From contig NZ_CP034072.1 of the NCBI RefSeq assembly GCF_003855255.1, positions 1,302,001 through 1,366,000 of the forward strand: a stretch of 64,000 nucleotides of DNA, given 5' to 3'. Positions 17,896-26,022 of this stretch are shown one piece after another; within the stretch, counting starts at the first letter, position 1, and each line of letters opens with the position of its first letter. Both the position numbers and the translations under genes were made by a program. The notes below the pieces were generated by a model. That model saw only the letters and a list, made by a program, of their open reading frames with translations. It made no database searches and was not told the origin of the DNA. The DNA is from Mycolicibacterium nivoides (GTDB lineage: Bacteria; Actinomycetota; Actinomycetes; Mycobacteriales; Mycobacteriaceae).

Positions 17896-18048
17896 TAGTG
17901 AGCGGGCACGCAACTACTCGCCGTCGAGTCTTCGGGACAAATATGTTTGTTTGCCATTGCATTTGTGAAGAATCCGTAAAGCCCCGGACGTAACACCCAA
18001 CGCTCTGACCTGCGAAATCAGGCCGTACTTAGTTCTTCAATACGTGGA

Positions 18049-18060
18049 ACCTACGTAGGT
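18049..18060. promoter_or_regulatory. 12-bp palindrome ACCTACGTAGGT
   Basis: A perfect palindrome about 90 bases upstream of the small secreted protein at 18149. It resembles the TACGTA core of the nearby BlaI-like sites, but its arms differ, so the factor is uncertain. Confidence 0.4.
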
Positions 18061-18148
18061 CGTTGTGTGTTCGATATGAGTTTCGATTTCCGTGGAAACC
18101 CCGCTCTTACCCTGACTGCACAACATCGTGTCGAGAAGGGAAACGTCG

Positions 18149-18463
18149 ATGCCTCTATTACGTTCGGTAACAGTGGTTCTCGCGGTTGGAGCCGGCGCCG
18201 CGATGATGATGTTCGCGGACGTCGCGGAAGCGGCTCCGACCGGAACACCGGATGCCCAGACGACGATCGGCATGCTTCAGGCGCAAGGCTTCCGGGTGAT
18301 GATCAGCAAGGTCGGTCATGGACCGCTCAACCAGTGCACGGTCAACGCGGTACGCCCCGGGCGCAAATCCTCGCAATCCCAGAACCCACTGGTGGGGGTT
18401 CGAACCCGCCCGCAACAGAACATCGCCCCGACCGTCTACGTCGACTTGGTGTGTAACCGCTGA
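18149..18463 (+). CDS. Small secreted protein, paralogue of the one at 38699
   Basis: A 104-aa exported protein. The signal peptide is LLRSVTVVLAVGAGAAMMMF with likely cleavage after AEAA. The mature domain is nearly the same fold as the protein at 38699: both contain a TI..L.AQGFRV....KVG..P..QCTV.AVR core and end YVDL.CNR, with two conserved cysteines likely forming a disulfide. ATG 18149 follows a GAAGGGA ribosome site. The family is widespread and multi-copy in mycobacteria; its function is unknown to me. It lies in the BlaI-site-rich block but may not be part of it. Confidence 0.78.
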   Translation: MPLLRSVTVVLAVGAGAAMMMFADVAEAAPTGTPDAQTTIGMLQAQGFRVMISKVGHGPLNQCTVNAVRPGRKSSQSQNPLVGVRTRPQQNIAPTVYVDLVCNR

Positions 18464-18583
18464 GATACGCGGTCCGGATATGAGTTCCGGTTCCCGGACC
18501 ACAAGTGCGATGGACGGGTTTCTTCAACGAACCTTCACAAAACTCATACCGATTCACTGAACTCCGCGCCCAGGGTGGAGGGC

Positions 18584-20119
18584 ATGCCAGACATTTCCAA
18601 CCAGCCACGGCTCAGTCGCCGGGGATTCCTTGTGGCATCTGCTGCGCTGAGCGCCACAGCTGTCGCGGGGTGTCAGAGCGACGCCGGCGCCCCGCCGACC
18701 GGTGTGGGCGACCGTGACGCGATCGCCGCGGCTGAAGCCCGTCGCCCGCACAGCGGCAGGACAGTTTCGACCACCTTGACCGCCCAGCGCACGCGGGTTG
18801 ACCTCGGCGGCAGGATCGCCGACACGATCGCCTATAACGACGTCGTGCCCGGGCCACTCCTGCGGGCATCGGTCGGTGATGAACTGGAGGTCACGATACG
18901 TAACAGGCTCGGCCATGCGACCTCGGTGCACTGGCACGGCCTTGCGCTGCGGAACGACATGGACGGTGCATCGCCGGCGACCCGTGACATCGCCGACGGG
19001 CGCGACTTCACCTATCGGTTCTCAGTGCCCCACCCGGGAACGTACTGGGCCCATCCGCACACCGGGCTGGATGCGGACACCGGCCTGTACTTCCCGGTGA
19101 TCGTCGACGACCCGAACGACCCCGGCCGCTACGACGCCGAATGGGTGGTGATGCTCGACGATTGGACCGATGGCGTCGGTCCGAGCCCTGTTCAGATCTA
19201 TGACCGGCTGCGCGTGCCGTCGGGCGACGGGCGCGGCATGCCCGGGATGGGTGGCATGCCGGGCATGCACGGCGACGGCGGGATGGGCTCGATGGGGGGC
19301 CGAGACCGTTCACCGCTCGGAGGCGACGGTGGTGACGTCGACTACCCGTTGTACGTGGTCAACGGCCGCGATGCCCAGAACCCCAGCAGCTTGCGGGTAC
19401 GTCCTGGTCAGCGGGTTCGGATCCGGCTGATCAACGCCGGCTCCGACACCGCGTTCCGGGTCGCGCTGGCCGGGCACCGGATGACCGTCACCCATACCGA
19501 CGGGTTCCCCGTGGTTCCCACCGACGTGGACGCGGTGCTGATCGGAATGGGTGAGCGCTATGACGTGATGATCACCGCGCGTGACGGGGTATTCCCGCTG
19601 GTGGCGGCGGCCGAGGGGAAGGACGCGTCGACGCGCGCGATGTTGGTGACCGCCGGCGGCTCACCTCCGGCGCCCGACTACGCGCCACCGGAATTGCGGG
19701 GCCGACTCGGCACCGTCAACTCGTTCACCGCACCGCCGGAGGCCACCTTCGACTCCACGCCTGCTGACGCCGAGCTGCCGGTCGAATTGGGCGGCTCGAT
19801 GGCCACCTATGACTGGACGATCAATGGCCGATCGTTCACGAAGGCTCAGCCGCTGACCGTGCGCGAAGGACAGCGCGTAGCAATGACTTTCCAGAACTCG
19901 TCGATGATGTGGCATCCGATGCATCTGCATGGGCACACTTTTCAGGTTCTGGGTGACGATGGCCGCCCGGGTGCCCGCAAGGACACGCTCATCGTGCTGC
20001 CCATGCAGCGGCGGCGGGTGATTTTCGCCGCTGACAATCCAGGGACATGGATGTTGCACTGCCACAACACATATCACCAGGAGGGCGGGATGATGACGAG
20101 CGTCGCCTACGCCGGCTGA
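18584..20119 (+). CDS. Multicopper oxidase, MmcO-like lipoprotein
   Basis: An exported copper-dependent oxidase, likely oxidising Cu(I) to protect against copper. The Tat signal is SRRGFLVASAALSATAVAGC, the last residues forming a lipobox, so it is a lipoprotein. Copper ligands are all visible: HWHGLALRNDMDG, HPHTG, HPMHLHGHTF and HCHNTYHQ with a following methionine (type 1 axial ligand in GGMM). A methionine/glycine-rich insert (GMPGMGGMPGMHGDGGMGSM) in the middle domain is of the Cu(I)-binding kind seen in CueO. ATG 18584 with GGTGGAGGG upstream is preferred over 18575. It resembles M. tuberculosis Rv0846c. The next gene is a BlaI/CopY-family repressor. Confidence 0.9.
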   Translation: MPDISNQPRLSRRGFLVASAALSATAVAGCQSDAGAPPTGVGDRDAIAAAEARRPHSGRTVSTTLTAQRTRVDLGGRIADTIAYNDVVPGPLLRASVGDELEVTIRNRLGHATSVHWHGLALRNDMDGASPATRDIADGRDFTYRFSVPHPGTYWAHPHTGLDADTGLYFPVIVDDPNDPGRYDAEWVVMLDDWTDGVGPSPVQIYDRLRVPSGDGRGMPGMGGMPGMHGDGGMGSMGGRDRSPLGGDGGDVDYPLYVVNGRDAQNPSSLRVRPGQRVRIRLINAGSDTAFRVALAGHRMTVTHTDGFPVVPTDVDAVLIGMGERYDVMITARDGVFPLVAAAEGKDASTRAMLVTAGGSPPAPDYAPPELRGRLGTVNSFTAPPEATFDSTPADAELPVELGGSMATYDWTINGRSFTKAQPLTVREGQRVAMTFQNSSMMWHPMHLHGHTFQVLGDDGRPGARKDTLIVLPMQRRRVIFAADNPGTWMLHCHNTYHQEGGMMTSVAYAG

Positions 20120-20138
20120 CGTGCGGCATATCGAGGGA

Positions 20139-20165
20139 GTACTACGTACTAGCTTAAGTAGTAGA
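20139..20165. promoter_or_regulatory. BlaI-like operator upstream of the BlaI gene
   Basis: A cluster of half-sites, TACTACGTACTA then AGTAGTAGA, about 75-100 bases before the GTG of the BlaI-family gene. The inner inverted repeat is TACT, six bases, AGTA. It is probably the autoregulatory site. Confidence 0.55.
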
Positions 20166-20240
20166 TACGGAGCCCGCGTCGAGGCGCATCACGAGCCCGA
20201 TCGCGAGGTACGCTCACAACACCGATCGTGGAGGGGTGCA

Positions 20241-20630
20241 GTGCGCGTACGAGGATTCGGCGAACTCGAAGCCGACATCATGGATCGCATCTGGAATCGC
20301 GGAGACGCGGCCGTCACGGTCCGCGAGGTGTTCGACGAAATCGCCGAGGAGCGCCGGATCGCCTACACCACAGTCATGTCGACGATGGACAACCTGCATA
20401 CGAAGGGCTGGCTGGAACGCGACCGCGACGGGCGCGCCTATCGATACTGGCCGACGTTGAACCGCGAACAGCACACCGCCCAGTTGATGCGCGAGGCGCT
20501 CGACGGTGGCGGTCGTTCTGATCTGGTGCTCAGCTACTTCATCGAGCAGATGGACCCACAGGATTCCGACCGGTTACGTGCCGCGCTCCGTACATTGGCC
20601 CGGCGCTCCGGAAGGACGAGGAAGCGGTGA
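20241..20630 (+). CDS. blaI: BlaI/MecI/CopY-family transcriptional repressor
   Basis: A 129-aa winged-helix repressor. The N-terminal half has the BlaI helix-turn-helix: FGELEADIMDRIW, then VTVREVFDEIAEER and YTTVMSTMDNLHTKGWL. This is the classic TTVxTxLxxLxxKGxL region. The C-terminal half (VLSYFIEQMDPQDSDRLRAALRTL) would dimerise. GTG 20241 has GTGGAGGGG upstream; the longer frame back to 20121 lacks coding character. It overlaps the M56 peptidase by GTGA, so the two are co-translated, as in BlaI-BlaR pairs. Similar TACTA/TAGTA sites upstream of it, the L,D-transpeptidase and the NlpC/P60 gene suggest these as targets. Copper control (CopY-like) is a less likely alternative given the MmcO neighbour. 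Confidence 0.85.
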   Translation: MRVRGFGELEADIMDRIWNRGDAAVTVREVFDEIAEERRIAYTTVMSTMDNLHTKGWLERDRDGRAYRYWPTLNREQHTAQLMREALDGGGRSDLVLSYFIEQMDPQDSDRLRAALRTLARRSGRTRKR

Positions 20631-21565
20631 ATGTCGCCGCGGGGCTGCTGATCTACAGCGTGGTGATGGTGGCGCTGGCGCCGACATTGCTCGGCGTTCT
20701 CACTCGCGGTGGCTCGGCTCCCAGATTTGGTGTGACGGCGTGGTTGACGGCCGTGGTCAGCGTCTTGGCGACCTGGATCGCTATTCCGATACTGGTCATC
20801 CTCGATGTGGCCTTCCACGGCGGGCGGCGGCAGTCCTTGTTGGCGTCGTGTGTGCAGTTCCTGTGTGACATCGCGTCTGGGCGTGCAGGCCTGGCAGCGC
20901 AGTCGACGATGATCGCCGGCGCAGCCGTGCTGGCCGTGGCGGTGGTCGCTGCCGGGATGAAGGCGGCACGGACCATCAGCCGGCTGCAGTCCCGCGCTCA
21001 CCGGCACGCTCAGGCGGTGAGGATGGTGGGACGTCCGACAGCCCAACGCGACGTCTTCATCGTCGACACCGACGAGCGCACCGCATACTGCGTCGCGGGT
21101 GCGCCACCCGCGATCGTGGTCACCACCGGTGCGATCGCCGCGCTCGGTGGCGACGAACTGCAGGCGGTCCTCGCCCACGAACGGGCGCACTTGGATGGAC
21201 ATCACCTCAAGATCGTGACGGCCCTGCGCGGGTTGGCAATGGTTTTCCCACGGGTGAGGCTGATGACGCGGGCGGCCACCGATGTCGGTCGGCTGCTGGA
21301 AATGTGTGCCGACGACGCCGCTGTGCGCCGCCATGGACAGCGCTCGCTCCTCGCCGGGCTGATGGCCCTGGCCGGGACCACGCCGGCCCAGGCACTCGGA
21401 GCCGCCGACGTGGCATTGCTGATCCGTGCTGAGCGCCTTGCCCTTCCACCTGCGCCATGGATGCGGGTGGGTGCGGGGGCCGGTTTGTTCGGCGCTACGA
21501 CCGTGATCGCGCTGGCTCCGGTGGCGACCTTCGCGCTAGGGGTCTCGGGCCTGCTCTGCCGTTGA
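20627..21565 (+). CDS. M56-family membrane metallopeptidase (BlaR1-like, without sensor domain)
   Basis: A 312-aa integral membrane zinc peptidase. Helices lie near residues 5-25, 38-60 and 95-112, and a C-terminal pair at about 275-310. The zinc motif HERAH is in LAHERAHLDGHHLKI, with a downstream glutamate in LLEMCADDAAVRRHG. There is no penicillin-binding sensor domain, in agreement with the mycobacterial Rv1845c-type protein. In the BlaR model it cleaves BlaI and so releases its targets. The GTG start overlaps the BlaI stop. It ends 2 bases from a convergent gene. Confidence 0.85.
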   Translation: MNVAAGLLIYSVVMVALAPTLLGVLTRGGSAPRFGVTAWLTAVVSVLATWIAIPILVILDVAFHGGRRQSLLASCVQFLCDIASGRAGLAAQSTMIAGAAVLAVAVVAAGMKAARTISRLQSRAHRHAQAVRMVGRPTAQRDVFIVDTDERTAYCVAGAPPAIVVTTGAIAALGGDELQAVLAHERAHLDGHHLKIVTALRGLAMVFPRVRLMTRAATDVGRLLEMCADDAAVRRHGQRSLLAGLMALAGTTPAQALGAADVALLIRAERLALPPAPWMRVGAGAGLFGATTVIALAPVATFALGVSGLLCR

Positions 21566-21567
21566 GG

Positions 21568-21987
21568 TCAGTGCTCCCGTTCGAATACAACGAGTGTGTC
21601 CGCCAGGTTGCCGTCGACGAAGTATGCCCGGCAGACGAACGGGTCGTGAATCGTGCTGCCGGATTCGGTCTGGGCGTCGACCGTTCCAGACACGTTCCAT
21701 ACGGTGATACGTGAGTGCTCGACGCCCTTCAGAGGCTCGTCGGTGGTCAACGGGAACAAGTCCCGACTGTCGGGCTCGAGGTCACCGAGCTTCGACTCCA
21801 CGTCGGTGAGCTTCGCGGTCGCGGGCGTCACCAGCTTGCCGCGCACGTCAGTCTCGCAACGATCCTGAGCCTCGCGCTCCGCCGTGTCCACGAGACCAAA
21901 GCCATGTGTTCTCACGGCGATCACAGCGACGACGCCCAAAATGAGTGCACACGCCAATAGCCACAACGGGACACGTCGACCGGTCAT
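21568..21987 (-). CDS. Small membrane-anchored protein, unknown function
   Basis: A 139-aa protein with one N-terminal membrane segment (VPLWLLACALILGVVAVIAV) acting as signal anchor or signal peptide. The outer domain of about 110 residues contains two cysteines (DRCETDV and PFVCRAYF). The fold appears beta-rich toward the end (SRITVWNVSGTVDAQTESG). No family recognised with confidence; similar small exported proteins occur throughout mycobacteria. ATG 21987 follows AGGTGAG; GTG 21993 is an alternative. It lies 21 bases downstream of the NlpC/P60 gene on the same strand, so co-transcription is likely. Confidence 0.7.
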   Translation of the reverse strand: MTGRRVPLWLLACALILGVVAVIAVRTHGFGLVDTAEREAQDRCETDVRGKLVTPATAKLTDVESKLGDLEPDSRDLFPLTTDEPLKGVEHSRITVWNVSGTVDAQTESGSTIHDPFVCRAYFVDGNLADTLVVFEREH

Positions 21988-22008
21988 ACTCACCTGGCGA
22001 TTATCGCG

Positions 22009-22743
22009 TCAGTATTCAATCACGCGGGTGACATTGGGCGTCATCCCCGATTTGCGGACCGGCGAGATCTTGACCGGGACACCCGACTGCTGGGCCTCGA
22101 TCATTTGACCGTTGCCCAGGTAGAGCGCCTCGTGTTGTCCACCGCCGGGTCCCCAGAACAGGAGGTCGCCCCGCTTGGCCTGTGACGGCGGGAGTTGGCG
22201 TCCCGCGGTGTATTGATCGCCCGAATAGCGGGGGAGCAGCACACCGACACCGGCGAACGCGTAACGGGTTAGTCCAGAACAGTCGAAGCCGACGGTGCCG
22301 GCGCCAGAATCCACCCCTCGACTGGGTCCGGTCAAGCTGCCACCTCCCCAGGAATAAGGGACGCCGATCTGAGTGCCGGCCCGCCGGATGACGTACTCGA
22401 CCGCCTGTCTGCCGTAAACACGGTTGCCGCGGAGTACGGGAGCTGCGCCGCTGTTGTCAGCCGGCACAAGTCCCAGGCTGCCGAGGAACTTTCGCCCCAT
22501 GTCAAAGGTTGTCTGTGCCGCAAAAGCGCTTGCCTGCAACGACGCATTGGCAATAGCCACCGGATCGCCGGGCGCACCTGCGCTCAGCAGGTTGGGCAGA
22601 GTGGGGTCCCACTGGCCGGCGTTGGGTTCTGCATGGGCGCGCGGCGCGCCCATCAATGCCAGTGACGCTGCAGCCAAAACCCCTGTGCGCAAGAGTGTTC
22701 GACGTTCCCAGCAGGTCTGATCCGAGCGCGGATTGGAAGGCAT
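22009..22743 (-). CDS. NlpC/P60 cell-wall peptidase, RipD-like
   Basis: An exported protein with a C-terminal NlpC/P60 domain that would bind or cut peptidoglycan stem peptides. The N-terminus has a twin-arginine-like signal (RRTLLRTGVLAAASLALMG). The domain contains IGVPYSWGGG, the cysteine motif GFDCSGLTRYAFAGVGV and the histidine in GQHEALYLGNG. Cys and His are both present, unlike some RipD proteins said to lack catalytic residues. SPVRKSGMTPNVTRVIEY at the end fits RipD (Rv1566c) as I remember it. The upstream region has a dense ACTACGTAGT cluster, so it is probably under BlaI-type control. Confidence 0.82.
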   Translation of the reverse strand: MPSNPRSDQTCWERRTLLRTGVLAAASLALMGAPRAHAEPNAGQWDPTLPNLLSAGAPGDPVAIANASLQASAFAAQTTFDMGRKFLGSLGLVPADNSGAAPVLRGNRVYGRQAVEYVIRRAGTQIGVPYSWGGGSLTGPSRGVDSGAGTVGFDCSGLTRYAFAGVGVLLPRYSGDQYTAGRQLPPSQAKRGDLLFWGPGGGQHEALYLGNGQMIEAQQSGVPVKISPVRKSGMTPNVTRVIEY

Positions 22744-22807
22744 GGTCCCGCAGTTCCTTTCCGCCCTGGGGCAGCCGCAGCTGGGGCTGGTAACGGACCA
22801 TTCAATA

Positions 22808-22840
22808 ACTACGTAGTAACTACGTACGTACGTACTCTAC
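22808..22840. promoter_or_regulatory. BlaI-like operator cluster upstream of NlpC/P60 gene
   Basis: A perfect palindrome, ACTACGTAGT, at 22808-22817 is followed directly by ACTACGTACGTACGTACT and CTAC. It lies 65-97 bases upstream of the RipD-like start. It shares the TAC/GTA half-site style of the sites at 17868 and 20139. Confidence 0.55.
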
Positions 22841-22949
22841 ATCACAATAATCACGTGAGTCCCACTTGCAACATAATTGCACTTCTGTAATTCCTTGTAG
22901 AGGTTGCGTTTTGGTATCGGGTCTGGCGACGGGTGTGTCGCCGAACGGC

Positions 22950-22965
22950 GTCGTCGACTACGCGG
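22950..22965 (+). promoter_or_regulatory. Palindromic motif variant, copy F
   Basis: Reads GCGTCG, TCGA, CTACGC, then G. The right arm matches the consensus fully and the left arm partly. It lies 143 bases before copy C, in the same intergenic region. Confidence 0.35.
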
Positions 22966-23092
22966 TCCGTCGCAGTTTTGCCCAAACAGAAGAGCAGGCG
23001 ACAACCATCAAGGGGCAGTAAAACTCGAGCCGCCTGCGTTCCTGATGCACCGGGCCTAGTTGGACCGGCCCGATGGCCGGGTGCCGCAGAAC

Positions 23093-23108
23093 AGGTAGCT
23101 GATTACTC
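23093..23108 (-). promoter_or_regulatory. Palindromic motif, copy C (reverse orientation)
   Basis: On the minus strand it reads GAGTAA, TCAG, CTACCT. It ends 61 bases before the ATG of the 198-aa protein, almost the same spacing as before the S8 protease and LysM genes. Apart from this and copy F, the region 22841-23169 holds no recognisable gene. Confidence 0.45.
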
Positions 23109-23169
23109 GTGCCAGCTGTGCTGCGGCTCCATACGCTTGTGGATGTCGGGCAGCAGAAGGGATGCGGGC

Positions 23170-23766
23170 ATGATCGTTCTGACGGATACCGTTCAAACGT
23201 GGGGCCATTCGGCCACCGTCCACTACTCCCATGCCGCGCGCTCCGTCATCGCTCAATCGAACCTTGCGTTGCACATGGAGTTCAACGTAGATCTACCGCC
23301 CACGCCGATATTTCGGAGCTTCGGGTTCTTCCGTACAGCCGTAGTCGGTGGATCGACCATCACCGTGAACGGACCTTCCCTTGTCGCAGTCGGTGTGACG
23401 GAGTTGAATTTCGAACTCCTGACCGACAACGGCGCCTCGGTGTCGATCGTCAATCAATTCGATACAACAGGCACTTTCACCGAGCCGCCGCAGGAAGCCA
23501 TCAGTGTCCGGCGCGTCTCGTTTCACCGTCCCGTGAACGGAACGACTGCTTTCGCGCACACCGCCAAGGTCTACGCCGGCGGCCGGGACATCAGCGAGCA
23601 AGAAGCCGTCGAAACGGCAATCGCCAATCTGAAGTCGCGCGGTCTGGACCCAGCAGATCTGATCATGAAGGTGGTATCCGGGGCCGATCATGTATCCCGC
23701 TTGCAGCGCCTCGATCTCGAGACCAAAGAACTCGTTGACGAGGTGACCGACCCGCGAATCGGCTAG
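23170..23766 (+). CDS. Uncharacterised 198-aa protein
   Basis: Not recognised. The first 130 residues alternate hydrophobic and polar positions in long strands (LHMEFNVDLPPTPIFRSFGFF, then GGSTITVNGPSLVAVGV), predicting a beta-sandwich. The last 60 residues are helical and charged (SEQEAVETAIANLKSRGLDPADLI). It has no signal peptide, membrane helix or cysteine-rich motif. ATG 23170 has GAAGGGA about ten bases upstream; the frame runs back to 22933 without coding character. Two copies of the GTAG/CTAC palindrome precede it, linking it by inference with the LysM protein, the 133-aa protein and the S8 protease. Confidence 0.7.
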   Translation: MIVLTDTVQTWGHSATVHYSHAARSVIAQSNLALHMEFNVDLPPTPIFRSFGFFRTAVVGGSTITVNGPSLVAVGVTELNFELLTDNGASVSIVNQFDTTGTFTEPPQEAISVRRVSFHRPVNGTTAFAHTAKVYAGGRDISEQEAVETAIANLKSRGLDPADLIMKVVSGADHVSRLQRLDLETKELVDEVTDPRIG

Positions 23767-23794
23767 CGGAGTTCCGTGACCACCCGCAGGTGCC

Positions 23795-24913
23795 TCAACC
23801 TCCGAAGCCGTCGATGAATCCGGTGAGCCCTGACGGTGAGTGCGGTCCGACGGCGATCTGCTCGACGACGCCGATGCCGGTGCGCTCACCCATCGTGGCC
23901 TTGACGACGTTCTGTAGGTGAATCGAGGCGAAGTCGGTCGGGTCGAAATCGTCGAGACGTATGGACTCCCGGCCGATCTCGAATTGTCCGTGGTTGGAAC
24001 CGTGGCCCCAGTGCGGATGCCAGTAGCCGATCCCACGCATCCGGAAGGTGAAGAGTTTCTCCACCTCGATGTGCGTCTTGCCTTCGACCGGATCGGTGAA
24101 CCACAGGTGCGCCCGCCGGATTTCGCGTCGACCGGGTTCCCACTCGAGTTCGTAGCCGATGTCATAGCACTCGCGCACTCCGACCCGACTGCACGGGGAG
24201 ACGCCCGCCGGCAGCGGATCGAGGACCTGCGCGGTCTGCAACCACCGCCGTCCATCCTCATGCTCGTGGAAGGCGTAGTGGGTGAACCGATCACCGAAAT
24301 GCAAAGGTGCCCAGAGCCAGAACACCCGAAACGGCATCGGCTGGCGGAGGACAGGAACCTGCTCGCCGACGGGCCGGACACCCCATGACCGATCACGAGT
24401 TCCGGGCACAGAGCCGGACTCGACAGCGGTGTCCTCGCCATCGACGCTGATCGTTCCCTCCCAGGTACCCCATTGCGTGAGGCGGGTGTGGTCGGTCAGC
24501 ACGATGCCTTCGGTGGTCCGGCGCGTTTGCCGGGGTTCCTCGATCGCCACGGTGGTCGCCCGGAAGGTCAGGTCGCAGGAGACGTTGTGTTCATTCGAGT
24601 CGACGATGTACCGGATGGTGCGAAGCGGTTCGATCACCTCGATGCGGAACGGCCCGATAGTCGCCGACCGGTCCAGTGGCATTGCCCCGGAGGCGAACAC
24701 CGAGTGCTCCACACCGTCTTTGACGAGGCTGAAGGCGGCATCGATGACCCCGCGGACCGGGTAGTGGCCCATCGCGGCGCCGAAGTAGAAGTCTCCGTCG
24801 CGCTGGTGACCGTTGAACCAGTAGCGGTCATAGTGATTGGGGTCGGCGCTGACCGGTGTCGCGACCGGTTCGGCCGACGCGTGGATGGGGTAGTCGTCAA
24901 ACGGTGTGAGCAT
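23795..24913 (-). CDS. Conserved hypothetical, DUF7064/lipocalin-like family
   Basis: A 372-aa soluble protein, beta-rich, of a family usual in mycobacteria next to phosphotransferase genes. I recall similar proteins annotated as DUF7064/7065 or as hydroxyneurosporene-synthase-like lipocalins. Visible conserved-looking segments are YFGAAMGHYPVRGVIDAAFS, GTRDRSWGVRPVGEQ and RMRGIGYWHPHWGHGS, the last with three histidines. No catalytic motif can be named. Ligand binding or a role with the adjacent kinase-like gene in steroid or lipid degradation is inference. It follows the phosphotransferase gene by 15 bases on the same strand. Confidence 0.65.
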   Translation of the reverse strand: MLTPFDDYPIHASAEPVATPVSADPNHYDRYWFNGHQRDGDFYFGAAMGHYPVRGVIDAAFSLVKDGVEHSVFASGAMPLDRSATIGPFRIEVIEPLRTIRYIVDSNEHNVSCDLTFRATTVAIEEPRQTRRTTEGIVLTDHTRLTQWGTWEGTISVDGEDTAVESGSVPGTRDRSWGVRPVGEQVPVLRQPMPFRVFWLWAPLHFGDRFTHYAFHEHEDGRRWLQTAQVLDPLPAGVSPCSRVGVRECYDIGYELEWEPGRREIRRAHLWFTDPVEGKTHIEVEKLFTFRMRGIGYWHPHWGHGSNHGQFEIGRESIRLDDFDPTDFASIHLQNVVKATMGERTGIGVVEQIAVGPHSPSGLTGFIDGFGG

Positions 24914-24928
24914 CGGTCCTGTTTCTGT

Positions 24929-26022
24929 TCACTTGCCCAGCAGGGAAAACGCGTCGAGGTCGGCGATCGCGGTGGCCGACCGTTCGGCCATCACCGTGAA
25001 CATCCGGTCGCCGCGCTCGGAGGGCTGGCCCACCAGTGCGCCGAGCACTGTGACGAACGGTCCCTGGAACTGCGCGTAACGATAATCCTCCCAACAGCTT
25101 TCGAGGCTGTACCCGGTGATGCCGAGTTCGGTCAACCGGCGGTGGTAGGCCTCGATGATCGAACGCTCACCGGCGCGGCGGTCCGGGACCGACAAACCTG
25201 GCGCGACCAGCAGCGTGACGTCACGCAGGGGCAGGCCGGTTGACATGACCTGCCAGTCCACCGCCACCACCGGGTCGGCGCCACCGGCCTTGGCGAAGAG
25301 CAGATTGTCCAGGCGATAGTCGCCATGCAGCAGTGCGAACGGCTCCCGTCGTCCGGTCGCCCAGGTCATGAACTCGTCGGAGAACCGCTGCAGCACAGCG
25401 GCGGTCTCCGGCGACAAGGTGTACCGCTGGAGAACTGTTCGGTGGCCTTGGCCAGCAGCCCCGCGGCGAACTCGGGCATCGCCGTGAGGTCGGGAATCAA
25501 CCAGTCGAGCTCACGCACCGCCGGATCATTCCAGGTCGATGCATGCAGCCCGGCAACGTTCACCGCTGCGGCCAGGGCTTCATCCACTGTGCAACCGGCG
25601 ATCTGATCGCCTTGCTCGGCCGGCGCCAGATCCTCCAGCAACAGGGTGAATGCGTTGGACTCCGCATCCGCCGCGACGTAGTAGCAGTGGGGGAGCCGCG
25701 CACCGATCCGGTGCGCGTAGTCGCGATAGAAGCTGGTCTCGCATCGATAGCTGAGTGTGCCGGCGGCCCGGCTGTTGGCGTCGGTGGCAGGCAGCTTGAT
25801 GATCAGCCGGTCAGGGCCGGTGCCGTCGGCGTAGTCGACGAACAGTCGTGAGCAGGAACCCATCTGGCCGGTGCCGACCCGTTCCGCGGTCACCTGCCGC
25901 ACAGTCGCGGCGACGCCGGACGAGTTCAGCGCAGCGGTCAGCCACTGGGGGTCGACCTCATCGGCGGTATCGACCACCCCGGGCGCAGGCACCCTGCTCC
26001 GGCCGGGATCCGTCGCCGTCAT
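24929..26022 (-). pseudogene. Phosphotransferase (APH/ecdysteroid-kinase-like), frameshifted
   Basis: A kinase-like gene broken by a one-base shift near 25430. The N-terminal frame from ATG 26022 contains VTAERVGTGQMGSCSRLFVDY, LIIKLPATD (ATP-site Lys) and FTLLLEDLAPAEQGDQ, and runs to AGLLAKATEQF. The C-terminal frame begins RYTLSPETAAVLQRFSDEFM and carries the catalytic loop LLHGDYRLDNLLF and the metal-site VVAVDWQ. Together they make a complete enzyme of about 363 residues. Each catalytic element is intact, so either the decay is recent or the shift is a sequencing error. It overlaps the upstream dehydrogenase gene by 4 bases and was part of an operon with it and with the DUF7064-like gene. 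Confidence 0.78.

Larger units (their letters stand above)
17801..18148. other. Divergent promoter region, no gene
   Basis: A non-coding stretch between the divergent L,D-transpeptidase and a small secreted protein gene. It has lower GC than its surroundings around 17940-17980. It holds a BlaI-like inverted repeat at 17868 and a perfect 12-bp palindrome at 18049. No open frame with coding character was seen. Confidence 0.6.

Noticed and set aside
18388..18425. T-arm-like GGGGGTTCGAACCC suggesting a tRNA
   Set aside because: It lies inside the coding sequence of the small secreted protein; no acceptor, D-arm or anticodon arm can be folded around it, and the T-stem has a mismatch.
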